Positions 54,020 to 62,819 of a stretch of DNA of 64,000 nucleotides are shown one piece after another. Source of the stretch: an uncultured Oscillospiraceae bacterium. Its GTDB lineage: Bacteria > Bacillota > Clostridia > Oscillospirales > Oscillospiraceae. Both the position numbers and the translations under genes were made by a program. How positions within the stretch are numbered: the first letter of the stretch is position 1; each line of letters starts with the position of its first letter. The notes beneath the pieces are model-generated. The model searched no databases. It was not told the DNA's origin and saw only the letters and a program-made list of their open reading frames with translations. The stretch is from the NCBI GenBank assembly GCA_944385415.1, contig CALWXC010000001.1:165888-229887 (forward strand), read 5' to 3'.

Positions 54020-55054
54020 ATGGAAGAACGATTTTTGAAGCTGGCCCAGGTGCTGCCCGATTGGTACCAGTCCCACCGGCGGGATCTGCCCTGGCGGCGG
54101 GACCGGGAGCCGTACCACGTCTGGCTGTCGGAAATCATGCTGCAGCAGACCCGCGTGGAAGCGGTCAAAGGGTACTATCTGCGGTTTCTCGACGCCCTGC
54201 CCACGGTGGACGCATTGGCCCAGGCCGAGCCGGACCTGCTCCACAAGCTGTGGGAGGGCCTTGGGTATTATACACGGGTGCGGAATCTCCAGAAAGCCGC
54301 CCGGCAAATTCTCGAGGACCACGGCGGCGTCTTTCCCACCGACCACAAAGAGGTCCTGTCCCTGGCGGGCATCGGAGACTATACGGCGGGGGCCATCTGC
54401 TCCATCTGCTTTGAACAGCCCACCCCGGCGGTGGATGGGAATGTTTTACGGGTAACATCCAGAGTGAATGCCTGTTATGACCCCATCACCGACGTTAAAA
54501 CAAAAAAGGCCGTATCCTCCAAGCTGGCCGCCGTCTATCCGGCGGGCCGCTGCGGCGACTTCACCCAGAGCCTGATGGAGCTGGGGGCCACGGTCTGCGG
54601 CCCCAACGGCGCACCCCATTGCGACGTCTGTCCCTGCCGGGACTTCTGCCTGGCCTATGAAATGGGCTGTCAGATGGAATTGCCGGTAAAAGCGGCCAAA
54701 AAGGAGCGGCGGGTGGAGGAAAAAACGGTGTTTCTCATGCGGTGCGGTGACCAATACGCCGTGGCCCGCCGTCCGGAGACGGGGCTGCTGGCGGGTCTGT
54801 GGGCCTTTCCCCATGTGGACGGCAAACAAAGCCCCCAGGCGGCGCTGGATCAGGCGGCCGCCTGGGGGGTGCATCCCAAGGAATTATGGAAAACGGTGGA
54901 GAAATCCCACATTTTTACCCATGTCCGGTGGGACATGACCGGGGTCTATCTGACCTGCGGCCAACCGGCGGGACCCTTCCGCTGGGTCACGGCGGAGGAA
55001 ATCCGGGAGGAAGTGGGACTGCCGACGGCGTTCCGTCAGTTCTGGGAGGATTGA
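54020..55054 (+). CDS. mutY: A/G-specific adenine glycosylase
   Basis: 344 aa base-excision repair enzyme removing A opposite 8-oxoG. EIMLQQTRVEAVKGYY near 37-52 carries the catalytic Glu; the helix-hairpin-helix LAGIGDYTAGAI near 116 and the catalytic Asp in PAVDGNVLRV near 137 are intact; the 4Fe-4S cysteines are in CGPNGAPHCDVCPCRDFC near 193-210. The C-terminal NUDIX-like 8-oxoG domain runs about 235-344. TAGGAGG precedes the ATG. The last 19 bp overlap the convergent DUF4349 gene. Confidence 0.96.
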   Translation: MEERFLKLAQVLPDWYQSHRRDLPWRRDREPYHVWLSEIMLQQTRVEAVKGYYLRFLDALPTVDALAQAEPDLLHKLWEGLGYYTRVRNLQKAARQILEDHGGVFPTDHKEVLSLAGIGDYTAGAICSICFEQPTPAVDGNVLRVTSRVNACYDPITDVKTKKAVSSKLAAVYPAGRCGDFTQSLMELGATVCGPNGAPHCDVCPCRDFCLAYEMGCQMELPVKAAKKERRVEEKTVFLMRCGDQYAVARRPETGLLAGLWAFPHVDGKQSPQAALDQAAAWGVHPKELWKTVEKSHIFTHVRWDMTGVYLTCGQPAGPFRWVTAEEIREEVGLPTAFRQFWED

Positions 55055-56055
55055 TCGCCGTCGTCCTTGTCCACCGGGGGCAGCCGGTGGGCATGGCGTC
55101 CGCGGCGGACCCGGCGGATCACTACCACGACGACAACCACGATAACGGCCAGCAGCAGCAAGGCGGGCAGGGAATAGAGAATACCGATCAACAGGTCCTC
55201 CATGGTACGGGTGAAATTGGACCAGCCGCCGGAAAGGGCGTCGGACACCCGTTGGCCGAAGGTCCGTTGGACCGACGCCGTGGGCGTGTAGACGGCCACC
55301 TCATAGAGGGACAGGGTGATGGTGGAATAGTCCACTTGATTCTGCATGTTCCGGAGTGTGCGCTCGATGGATTCGATTTCGTACCGGACCTCCGACAGCC
55401 GGGCTTCCAGGGTCACCAGGGTGTCCACATCGGCGGCCTGGGCCAGCAGCTCCAGCAGCCGCTGCTCCTGGACCTCCAGGGAGGTTTGGCGGGCCTCCTG
55501 GTCGATAAACTGGGAGGTGACGTTCTGGGCGTCCTCGGTGGCGCTGATGACGTTGCCGATGGAGCCGGTCCGGTCCAATGCCTCCCGGAACCGGTCGGCG
55601 GGAACGCGGATGGTGTAGTAGGCGGCCCGGTCGGTGATCTGCACGGCACCGTCGCTGTCATACCGGCTGTTGCCGCTGACGTTGGCGCTTTCGGCAAAGC
55701 CGCCCAGTTCGGAAATCATCTGCTCCAGGGCTTCCAGCGCCTTGTCAAATTCCAGCGTCTCCACGGTGACATCGGCGCTGTAGATGATCTTCTGTTCGGA
55801 CAGGTCCGGCTGGACCGACGTGGAATCACCGGTGTCACTGCCATCGGTGTTTTCCGCCGGGGCCTCCGGCGCGGCTTCTGCGGTTCCCATGTCCATGGCC
55901 ATGCCGCTTTCCCCCATGGCGGCGGAGCCGGTGCTCTGGGCTGTGTCCGTGGCGGCGGCGTCGCTGGTGGCGCTTTTGGCGCCGCAGGCCGCCAGGGCGG
56001 AGAGCATCAACAGGACAGACAGGAAGAGGGCAAGCAGGCGATATTGCTTTTTCAT
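55036..56055 (-). CDS. DUF4349 lipoprotein
   Basis: 339 aa. Lipoprotein signal (LFLSVLLMLSALAAC, Cys24), a low-complexity Ala/Thr/Ser/Asp linker to about 85, the DUF4349 domain with a coiled coil (LEVQEQRLLELLAQ ... EARLSEVRYEIESIERTLRNMQNQV near 195-245), and a C-terminal TM helix (LPALLLLAVIVVVVVVVI) followed by a basic tail. Function of the family unknown. It has both a lipid anchor and a TM segment, so it is held to the membrane at both ends. Confidence 0.92.
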   Translation of the reverse strand: MKKQYRLLALFLSVLLMLSALAACGAKSATSDAAATDTAQSTGSAAMGESGMAMDMGTAEAAPEAPAENTDGSDTGDSTSVQPDLSEQKIIYSADVTVETLEFDKALEALEQMISELGGFAESANVSGNSRYDSDGAVQITDRAAYYTIRVPADRFREALDRTGSIGNVISATEDAQNVTSQFIDQEARQTSLEVQEQRLLELLAQAADVDTLVTLEARLSEVRYEIESIERTLRNMQNQVDYSTITLSLYEVAVYTPTASVQRTFGQRVSDALSGGWSNFTRTMEDLLIGILYSLPALLLLAVIVVVVVVVIRRVRRGRHAHRLPPVDKDDGDQSSQN

Positions 56056-56106
56056 AATGACATCTCCTTTCGGTGAATTTGGTCGTTCACCTATTCAGAC
56101 GGAAAA

Positions 56107-56140
56107 TTCCGGCGGACGTTGCAGCCGCCGGAAATTTTTT
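56107..56140 (+). terminator. hairpin terminator between DUF4349 and VOC genes
   Basis: TTCCGGCGG, 8-nt loop, CCGCCGGAA and then ATTTTTTT on the plus strand, directly before the VOC promoter. It would block antisense read-through from mutY. Alternatively it is part of the DUF4349 upstream region. Confidence 0.65.
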
Positions 56141-56168
56141 TGCATCTTTCACCCGTTTGTAGTATACT
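56140..56168 (+). promoter_or_regulatory. promoter of VOC gene
   Basis: TTGCAT (56140-56145), 17 bp, TATACT (56163-56168), 22 bp before the start codon. Confidence 0.7.
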
Positions 56169-56190
56169 TGGCCCATAGGAGGGATACGAC

Positions 56191-56580
56191 ATGAATACAT
56201 CCAATATTACCGGTTTACAGCACATCGGTATGCCGGTGAAAAACATCGACAACACCATTCGTTTTTATGAGGGTCTGGGCTTTTCCGTCATCCACCGGAC
56301 GGCCACGCCGGATGGCGTGCCGGTGATTTTCCTCAAGCTGGGCAGCTGTGTGCTGGAGTGCTGGCAGGACGACAACACCGTGGGCAAGGCCGGCGCCATC
56401 GATCACATCGCTCTGGATGCCGTCAACATCGACGAGCTGTATGTGGATGTGAAAAATGCCGGGTATCCCATCACCACCAACGGCATCGAATCCCTGCCGT
56501 TCTGGGAGAAGGGAATCCGGTTCTTCAAGACCGAAGGTCCCGACGGCGAGAGCATTGAGTTCTGTGAGATTTGCCGTTGA
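56191..56580 (+). CDS. VOC (glyoxalase/dioxygenase-fold) protein
   Basis: 129 aa. Two beta-alpha-beta-beta-beta repeats of the VOC fold: QHIGMPVKNIDNTIRFYEGLGF near 11-32 and IDHIALDAVNIDELYVDV near 72-89. Metal-ligand candidates are H12, H74 and the late Glu in GESIEFCE. Could be a glyoxalase-like lyase; the substrate is not readable. AGGAGG precedes the ATG. Confidence 0.9.
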   Translation: MNTSNITGLQHIGMPVKNIDNTIRFYEGLGFSVIHRTATPDGVPVIFLKLGSCVLECWQDDNTVGKAGAIDHIALDAVNIDELYVDVKNAGYPITTNGIESLPFWEKGIRFFKTEGPDGESIEFCEICR

Positions 56581-56648
56581 AAAACCCCATGCCTCAGGGC
56601 ATACTATTATAAAAGGATACACCATACTGTAAGGAGCGAGGTGGCGCT

Positions 56649-57521
56649 ATGGCCGATTTTAAGATTCTTACCGATTCCTGCGGTGACCTGTCGCCGGCAC
56701 TGATTACCCAGCTGGAATTGGATGTGTTTCCAATGTTTTTCCATCTGGGCGGCAAGGACTACCAGAACTACCCCGATGACCGGGAGCTGTCCAACCGGGT
56801 GTTTTACGATACGCTGCGGGACGGACAGGTGGCCACTACCGTGGCCGTCAATCCGGCCCAGTGGAGCGACTTGGCCCGGCCCCATCTGGAGGCGGGCAAG
56901 GACATTTTGATTCTGGCCTTTTCCTCGGGACTGAGCACCACCTATCAGTCGGCCTGTCTGGCGGCGGAGGAGCTGCGGGAGGCGTTTCCGGACCGGAGCA
57001 TTGAGGTGGTAGACAGTCTGTGCGCGTCCATGGGCGAGGGCCTGTTCTGTTACCATGTGGCCCGGAAGCGCCAGAGCGGCGCGACGCTGGAGGAGACAAA
57101 GGAATACGCCCTGTCCATTCGATTGCAGCTGTGTCATTGGTTTACGGTGGACGACCTGTACTTTCTCAAACGGGGCGGCCGGGTGTCCTCCACGGCGGCG
57201 CTGGTGGGTACCATGCTGCAAATCAAACCGGTGCTCCATGTGGATGACGAGGGCCATCTGATTCCCGTGACTAAGGTCCGGGGCAGAAAGGCGGCGCTGA
57301 ACCAGCTGGTCAAGGAGATGGAAGCCACGGCCACGGACCCGGAGAATCAGACGGTGTTCATCAGCCACGGCGACTGTATCGAGGATGCCCAGTATGTAAA
57401 AAAGCTGATTCAGGAGAAGCTGGGAACGCGGAATATCATTCTCAATCCCATTGGACCGGTCATCGGCGCCCATTCGGGCCCTGGTACCGTGGCGCTGTTC
57501 TTCTTAGGAAGTAAACGATAA
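56649..57521 (+). CDS. DegV family fatty-acid-binding protein
   Basis: 290 aa, standard length. N-terminal ILTDSCGDLSPALI near 5-18, LAFSSGLSTTYQSACLA near 91-107 (fatty-acid carboxylate site), later VDDLYFLKRGGRVSSTAAL near 170 and a closing HSGPGTVALFFLG. Members bind fatty acids for FakA-type kinases. Its stop overlaps the start of a 3'-hairpin element. Confidence 0.95.
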   Translation: MADFKILTDSCGDLSPALITQLELDVFPMFFHLGGKDYQNYPDDRELSNRVFYDTLRDGQVATTVAVNPAQWSDLARPHLEAGKDILILAFSSGLSTTYQSACLAAEELREAFPDRSIEVVDSLCASMGEGLFCYHVARKRQSGATLEETKEYALSIRLQLCHWFTVDDLYFLKRGGRVSSTAALVGTMLQIKPVLHVDDEGHLIPVTKVRGRKAALNQLVKEMEATATDPENQTVFISHGDCIEDAQYVKKLIQEKLGTRNIILNPIGPVIGAHSGPGTVALFFLGSKR

Positions 57522-57756
57522 AAGTTTTACTCGATTTTTTTCAAAAAATCGCAGGGGTCCAGGGGGCAGCGCCCCCGGTCGCGCTCCGCAGAGCGCGAAA
57601 TTCCCGCTGGCCGCAGCCAACGAAACACCCGCCCGCCGCAGCGGGCGAAACACCCCAAGCGTCCCAAAGCGCCATCCGCAGATGGCGCAATCCCCACGGC
57701 GTCAGCCGTAAGGCCGCCGTCCCCACCCCATTGCGGGTGGTGGACGGCGGCCTTTT
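57520..57756 (+). repeat. 3'-hairpin element family, copy 11 (downstream of degV)
   Basis: Plus-oriented, overlapping the TAA of the DegV gene: AAAAGTTTTACTCGA, CGATTTTTTTCAAAAAATCG hairpin, GGGGGCAGCGCCCCC hairpin, CGCTCCGCAGAGCG module, CGCTGGCCGCAGCCAACG, CGCCCGCCGCAGCGGGCG, GCGCCATCCGCAGATGGCGC, and the GGCCGCCGTCC stem ending in seven T residues. The best-formed terminator in the family. The rest of the gap to 57870 is AT-rich leader with nothing else recognisable. Confidence 0.9.
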
Positions 57757-57870
57757 TTTGCACCGTTCCCCCCCTGTATTGAACGAAGCAAAGTAAAGAC
57801 TGCAACGACCTTTCTGTTTTTGCGTCTATATCAAAAAGGAATATCGCAAACAGAAAAGGGGGAACTTCAT

Positions 57871-58245
57871 ATGAAAAAGAAGAAAATACGCATTGGCGCA
57901 CTCTGTGTGATTGCCATACTTTTGCTTGGTGCTGTGGTTTTGGTCAAAAACAAAATCAGCATCAGCACAGGAACGTATATTGCGGCAGACAATGGAACAT
58001 ACCTTGTGATTCTTGGTCAAACTCCTGTTGTCATGCACCAGGGAAACGAAACGATGTTCTCGGCCCTGGATACAGCGGATAAAATTTTAATTGTGCATGA
58101 TGGTATCGACACAAGCTATCCAGGACAAACGGGGGTGTACTTCCTTTTGAAATTGTCCGACGGCGAGGAGCGCGATATACCGGGGGAAATCCTGGATGAA
58201 TTGCAGGACCTGGGCTGGCTGCATCAGACGGATGCAGAACCATAA
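57871..58245 (+). CDS. small membrane-anchored extracellular protein, unrecognised
   Basis: 124 aa. Basic N-terminus, TM or uncleaved signal (IGALCVIAILLLGAVVLV at 8-25), then a compact soluble domain rich in beta-type segments (GTYIAADNGTYLVILGQTPVVM) and an acidic C-terminus. No family recognised. ATG 57871 follows AAAAGGGGG; a frame 17 codons longer lacks an RBS. AT-richer than its neighbours, possibly acquired. Confidence 0.7.
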   Translation: MKKKKIRIGALCVIAILLLGAVVLVKNKISISTGTYIAADNGTYLVILGQTPVVMHQGNETMFSALDTADKILIVHDGIDTSYPGQTGVYFLLKLSDGEERDIPGEILDELQDLGWLHQTDAEP

Positions 58246-58249
58246 AAAA

Positions 58250-58276
58250 GGGCGTGCCGCGGATGGCGGCACGCCC
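58250..58276 (-). terminator. ackA terminator (bidirectional)
   Basis: GGGCGTGCCGC, 5-nt loop, GCGGCACGCCC. On the minus strand it is followed by six T residues, so it ends ackA, whose stop is at 58293. On the plus strand the tail is CAAAAAG, weaker, but it may also stop the upstream small gene. Confidence 0.9.
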
Positions 58277-58292
58277 CAAAAAGCGCTGTGGA

Positions 58293-59486
58293 TTACTTGC
58301 CCTCGACGAGAGCGGCGGTATCCATGGCGATCATCAGTTCCTCGTTGGTGGGGATGACGAAGACCTTGACCTTGGAATCGGCAGCGGAGATCTCCAGCTC
58401 CTTGCCGCGCTGGCTGTTCTTCTCGGCGTCGATGGTGATGCCCAGGTAGCCCAGCTGCTGGCACAGAGCGGCGCGCAGACCGGCGTCGTTCTCGCCAACA
58501 CCGGCGGTGAACACGATGGCGTCCACACCGCCCATGGCGGCGACGTAAGCACCGATGCTCTTGCAGACCTCATAGCGGAACTTGTCCAGAGCCAGCTCAG
58601 CACGCTCGTTGCCCTCGGCAGCGGCCTTCTCCAGATCGCGGAAGTCGGAGGAAACGCCGGAAATACCCAGAACGCCGGACTTCTTGTTCAGAATGTTCAG
58701 CATTTCCTTGATGTCGTAGCCGTAACGGCCCATCAGGTACTCCAGAATGGTGGCGTCGATGTCGCCGCAGCGGGTGCCCATGGGAACACCGGCGAGGGGG
58801 CCAAGGCCCATGGTGGTGTCCACGCACTTGCCGTCTACGCAGGCGGACAGGGAAGAACCGTTGCCCAGGTGGCAGCAGACAATGCGGCTGTGCTCGGGGT
58901 TGCCCAGCATGTCGATGGCGCGGGCGGAAACAAAGCGGTGAGAGGTGCCGTGGAAGCCGTAGCGGCGGACGTCGTCCTTCTCATAGTACTCATAGGGGAT
59001 GGCGTAGGTGTAAGCCTTGGCAGGCATGGTCATGTGGAACGCGGTGTCGAACACGGCCACCTGCTTGGTGTTGGGCATGATCTTCTGGCAGGCCCGGATA
59101 CCCATGAGGTTGGCGGGGTTGTGGAGGGGGCCCAGGGGGATGCACTTCTCAATGGCGGCAATGCAGGCGTCGTCGATGATGCAGCTCTCGGTGAAAGCCA
59201 TACCGCCGTGGAGGACGCGATGGCCCACAGCCTCGATCTCGTCCACGCTCTTGATGACGCCGTACTGAGCGTCCACCATGATGTCCAGAACGGCCTGGAT
59301 GGCCTCGCCGTGGGTGGGCATGGCGATATCGCGGGTCACATTGTCGCGGCCGGGAACCTTGTGGGTCAGACGGCCGTCGATGCCGATGCGCTCGCACAGG
59401 CCCTTGGCGTAGACGTCGCCGGTCACAGAATCCATGAACTGATACTTCAGGGAAGAGCTGCCGGCATTGATAACCAGAATCTTCAT
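58293..59486 (-). CDS. ackA: acetate kinase
   Basis: 397 aa, standard length. Converts acetyl-phosphate and ADP to acetate and ATP. ASKHA-fold motifs VINAGSSSLKYQ at 4-15, GHRVLHGG near 89, FHGTSHRFVSARA near 178, CCHLGNGSSL near 206, FTAGVGENDAG near 323. ATG 59486 has AGGAG 9 nt upstream; the longer frame to 59555 is unsupported. No pta beside it. Codon use is biased as in GAPDH, suggesting high expression. Confidence 0.98.
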   Translation of the reverse strand: MKILVINAGSSSLKYQFMDSVTGDVYAKGLCERIGIDGRLTHKVPGRDNVTRDIAMPTHGEAIQAVLDIMVDAQYGVIKSVDEIEAVGHRVLHGGMAFTESCIIDDACIAAIEKCIPLGPLHNPANLMGIRACQKIMPNTKQVAVFDTAFHMTMPAKAYTYAIPYEYYEKDDVRRYGFHGTSHRFVSARAIDMLGNPEHSRIVCCHLGNGSSLSACVDGKCVDTTMGLGPLAGVPMGTRCGDIDATILEYLMGRYGYDIKEMLNILNKKSGVLGISGVSSDFRDLEKAAAEGNERAELALDKFRYEVCKSIGAYVAAMGGVDAIVFTAGVGENDAGLRAALCQQLGYLGITIDAEKNSQRGKELEISAADSKVKVFVIPTNEELMIAMDTAALVEGK

Positions 59487-59560
59487 TGGTGTCACATCTC
59501 CTATAAAACTAATGTTTTCTTTTGGGGTAGTTTGTGCTAAACTCTTACATACCATCTAGT

Positions 59561-59589
59561 ATTCTACAATAGGATTTGGAAATACACAA
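59561..59589 (-). promoter_or_regulatory. ackA promoter
   Basis: TTGTGT (59584-59589), 17 bp, TAGAAT (59561-59566) on the minus strand; leader about 70 nt. Confidence 0.65.
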
Positions 59590-59634
59590 GGGCATTTTCC
59601 TAATTTTTCATCGGTTTTTTATGGGAGGGATACC

Positions 59635-60873
59635 ATGGGGCCTGTGGTGGCCATTGTCTGCGAATACAATCCCCTGCACCGAGGCCACGCCCGGCAGCTG
59701 GACCTGGTGCGCCGGGACTTCGGGCCCGATGCCGCCATTGTTTGCATCATGAGCGGCAATTTCGTCCAGCGGGGGGAACCGGCGGTTTACGAAAAATCTG
59801 TCCGGGCACGGGCCGCCGTGGCCTGCGGGGCCAGCCTGGTGCTGGAACTGCCCTTGACGGCGGCCCTGTCCTCGGCGGAGGGGTTTGCCGACGGGGCCGT
59901 GGCGGTGGCCGACGGCCTGGGCTGTGTGGATGTCCTGTGTTTCGGCAGCGAACACGGCGAGACGGACGCCCTGATGGAGACGGCAAAGCGTCTCCTGGAC
60001 CCGAACCTGGACGGGCTGCTGCGGCGGTACCTGGACCGGGGCCTGTCCTATGCCGCCGCCCGGACGGCGGCCCTGGAGGAATTGGGGGGCCGGGCGGAGT
60101 TGCTGCGGCGGCCCAATGACATTCTGGCCATTGAATATTGTAAGGCCATAAGAAAGCGGGGCAGCGCCATGACGCCCCATGCCGTCCACCGCCCCGGCGG
60201 CTACCACGACACATCGCCCCATCCGGACCATCCATCGGCCACAGCCCTGCGGGGCCTGCTGGCGGCGGGGGAGGATATTGCGCCCTATGTGCCGGAGGCC
60301 GCGGCGTCCCTGTTCCGGGCCGCGGTGTTCCACGATCTGGCCCACGGGGAGCGGGCCGTTCTGGCCCGGCTGCGGGGCATGGAGTACGATGAGTTCCGGA
60401 CGGTGCCCTACGGTTCCGAAGGCTTGTGGAGCAAATTGGCACGGGCCTGCAAGACGGAGTCCACGTTGGCGGGGATTCTCCATGGCGTCAAATCCAAACG
60501 GTACGCCTACAGCCGGATTCAGCGGATGGTGTTGTGTGCCTATCTGGGGTTGACGGCGGAGGAGTTCAAGAGACCCGCGCCCTATACCAGAGTGCTGGCC
60601 TTTGATGATAAGGGGCGGCAGATATTAAGTATGGCCCGGAAAACAGGGACGCTGCCCCTGTGCAATGCCGGGTCCACGCCGCCGGACCGGGCATATTATA
60701 AACTGGAGTGCCGGGCCGCCGATTTGTACAGCCTGTTTGCCGCTTCGGACATTGCGCCGGTGGGCAGTGAGGACCGAGGAAGGATCTGGTACGAAAAAAC
60801 ATACCGGGCCGCAGATAGACCTCATGGGGCGTGGAATCGAGAATGTAGCCGTCCGGGGCTTGAATCTCCGTGA
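59635..60873 (+). CDS. tmcAL: tRNA(Met) cytidine acetate ligase (TmcAL/YlbM family), altered C-terminus
   Basis: 412 aa. Nucleotidyltransferase fold with IVCEYNPLHRGHARQLDLVR near 7-26 (HxGH-type ATP site), IMSGNFVQRGEPAVYEK near 38-54, FGSEHGETDAL near 103. It uses acetate and ATP to make N4-acetylcytidine in the Met elongator tRNA wobble position. The neighbouring acetate kinase fits, as both use acetate. After about residue 388 (SEDRGRIWYE) the frame runs about 25 codons into DNA antisense to the convergent SpaA gene before stopping, so its natural C-terminus was probably cut by a rearrangement near 60800. Confidence 0.88.
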   Translation: MGPVVAIVCEYNPLHRGHARQLDLVRRDFGPDAAIVCIMSGNFVQRGEPAVYEKSVRARAAVACGASLVLELPLTAALSSAEGFADGAVAVADGLGCVDVLCFGSEHGETDALMETAKRLLDPNLDGLLRRYLDRGLSYAAARTAALEELGGRAELLRRPNDILAIEYCKAIRKRGSAMTPHAVHRPGGYHDTSPHPDHPSATALRGLLAAGEDIAPYVPEAAASLFRAAVFHDLAHGERAVLARLRGMEYDEFRTVPYGSEGLWSKLARACKTESTLAGILHGVKSKRYAYSRIQRMVLCAYLGLTAEEFKRPAPYTRVLAFDDKGRQILSMARKTGTLPLCNAGSTPPDRAYYKLECRAADLYSLFAASDIAPVGSEDRGRIWYEKTYRAADRPHGAWNRECSRPGLESP

Positions 60874-62722
60874 CAATGTAATAGCCCTCGTCCAGATGGA
60901 CGTTTTCAATGGTGATGGAGCCATCCGGGCCGACGGGGAAATCACCGATTTTCACGCCTGCCTTGGTTTTCACCTCGAAAATCGCGCCGGTCAGAGCGTT
61001 GCCATTGATGTCTACCTTGTGGATGGTCAGCGTAGGCAGCAGAATTTCACCCAACTGGTTGGTTTTGTATGTGCCGATAGACTGGTTGTCCTTGAACACC
61101 TCGAATGTCACATTGGGCATAACTGCCATGGTCTGCCGGTCGTATTTGAGAATCCGCAGGCCGGGCAGTTCCTTGTTTTTGAGGGTGGCCGTGACGGTTT
61201 CGCCGGTGGCAACAGAAACCGTTACCACAGTATCGATGTCAGGCTCCCAGCCGTCGATACCGGCGATTTCCCGTACCTCATAGGCACCGGGCTTGAGGTC
61301 GGTAAAAACCGCTGCACCGCCTGCCTCGGTTTTCTGGGTGTAGGTGGTGCCGGTTTCAATATGCTTGATCTGGATGGTAACGCCCTGCAGGTGATCGCCG
61401 GTGTCGGAGACTTTTTCGACGCGCAGACTGCCGTAGGGAGCGTTCTCAAAGGTGACCGTGGCCACCTTGCCGTAGGATACCGTCACTGTCTGAGTGGGAT
61501 TCTTGGACAGGGTGTGGTTTTCCGGCGGTACGATCTCCGTGACGGTATAGGTGCCGGAAATAGTCAACGGCACTACGATGGTGCCGCTGGTGTCGGTGGA
61601 ATACTGGCCGATGACGTCGCCGCCGGGGCCTTTGACCTCAAAGATCGCACCGGCCAGCGGTGTCTGTGTGCCTTCCTGGACCTTGATGATCTTCAAGCCG
61701 GTTTCCGGGTCATCCGGGATTTCACTGGTGCCGTACTTGCTGATGGCTGACACGGCAACTCTCTTTGTAGGTTCAGTGTCGCACAAATAGTCTTGAATTT
61801 TTCCATAATCATCTGTCTGAGCACAGGTGGCGTAAAAGACACCGTACTGATAGGTCTTTGCCTGTAATTTTACCTGGACGCTGCCCTCCTGGTCCGCTAT
61901 GGCGTCAGCGGGGTAGAGAATCTTGAACTGGCCGGAAAATTTCGTGCCGGAACCGTCAATGGCCACCTGGGTGATGTCCTCGTTAGCCATGTTGACGATA
62001 CGGGTTCCTGCGGGAACGGAATCAGGGTCCGCAAAAGAAACATTGGCAATCCGGTCGAAAACAAATGTTGGTGAAGACACCGTGAAAATCTGCTGCTTGT
62101 ACGATTTGCCATCAATGGTAACCGGATAGGCCAACTCCCGATCCACTGTAGTGGTCAGAGCTGCAGTAGGTACCTCTGTCCACCATGTTCCGTACTGATG
62201 AATCTTCTTGGCAGCGGCCAACACCCGTTGGGCCTGAGCCAGTTCCACACCGCCGAGATTAGGATTAACAGTAACGGCATTGATGTTCCACTTGGGAATG
62301 ATGTGGCACCACAACGCGATTTTGGTGGCATAATAGCCTTCATACTTATCTTTTAGGCCCAGCTCGCCCAGTCCCTTGGTGGGGTAGCCATTGGCTACAA
62401 TGCCCATGATTTTGGGATCGGATGCCCGTTCCCCAATAGTGTATTGGATACTTTCGCCAGGGCCGACCTTTTGCGGTACGCCCGGTTCTATGGGGTCGAT
62501 ACAGTACGTCGGGATTTCTTTGCCGTTGTGAACGTAATAGACGTAATTTAACGTCTGTACTTTGCCGTTGACCGCCAGACAGGACAGGGAATGACCGCCG
62601 TTAAAGATATTGGCTTCTGTCAGTGCGCCTTCTTCCGAGTCGGCGGCGCCAACAAACAGGGTCAGCATGCTTAGCAGCATAGCAACCGTCAGCAAAAGCG
62701 CCGTAAGTCGTTTGTAAAACAT
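60566..62722 (-). CDS. thioester-domain / SpaA-repeat surface protein, C-terminally truncated
   Basis: 718 aa as read. Signal peptide (RLTALLLTVAMLLSMLTLFVG region, cleaved after GAA), thioester-type domain (YCID with Cys74; the partner motif reads ATKIALW, with Lys134 where Gln is expected), then SpaA/Cna-B repeats: about 340-430, 430-520, a half repeat ending GEILLP, and a last one opening TLTIHKVD. Natural sequence ends near VYLRPG (about 60812). The remaining 80 or so residues are antisense to tmcAL. No LPXTG anchor is present. ATG 62722 has GGAGG 5 nt upstream. Likely a broken adhesin or pilin-like protein. Confidence 0.82.
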   Translation of the reverse strand: MFYKRLTALLLTVAMLLSMLTLFVGAADSEEGALTEANIFNGGHSLSCLAVNGKVQTLNYVYYVHNGKEIPTYCIDPIEPGVPQKVGPGESIQYTIGERASDPKIMGIVANGYPTKGLGELGLKDKYEGYYATKIALWCHIIPKWNINAVTVNPNLGGVELAQAQRVLAAAKKIHQYGTWWTEVPTAALTTTVDRELAYPVTIDGKSYKQQIFTVSSPTFVFDRIANVSFADPDSVPAGTRIVNMANEDITQVAIDGSGTKFSGQFKILYPADAIADQEGSVQVKLQAKTYQYGVFYATCAQTDDYGKIQDYLCDTEPTKRVAVSAISKYGTSEIPDDPETGLKIIKVQEGTQTPLAGAIFEVKGPGGDVIGQYSTDTSGTIVVPLTISGTYTVTEIVPPENHTLSKNPTQTVTVSYGKVATVTFENAPYGSLRVEKVSDTGDHLQGVTIQIKHIETGTTYTQKTEAGGAAVFTDLKPGAYEVREIAGIDGWEPDIDTVVTVSVATGETVTATLKNKELPGLRILKYDRQTMAVMPNVTFEVFKDNQSIGTYKTNQLGEILLPTLTIHKVDINGNALTGAIFEVKTKAGVKIGDFPVGPDGSITIENVHLDEGYYIVTEIQAPDGYILDSTPHEVYLRPGMFFRTRSFLGPHCPPAQCPKRQTGCTNRRPGTPVYNMPGPAAWTRHCTGAASLFSGPYLISAAPYHQRPALWYRARVS

Positions 62723-62743
62723 AAGTTCCTCCTCTAAACGCAA

Positions 62744-62771
62744 CAAGGAGTATGCAAAAGCATACTCCTTG
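62744..62771. terminator. perfect hairpin between SLH-CAP and SpaA genes
   Basis: CAAGGAGTATGC, 4-nt loop, GCATACTCCTTG: a perfect 12-bp stem between the two surface-protein genes. No T run on the minus strand, so it may be a weak terminator for the SLH-CAP gene or an mRNA stabiliser. Confidence 0.6.
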
Positions 62772-62819
62772 TTCGATATCTTAAATATGACTATCGTATT
62801 TGATTAGTAGGGACAACTA

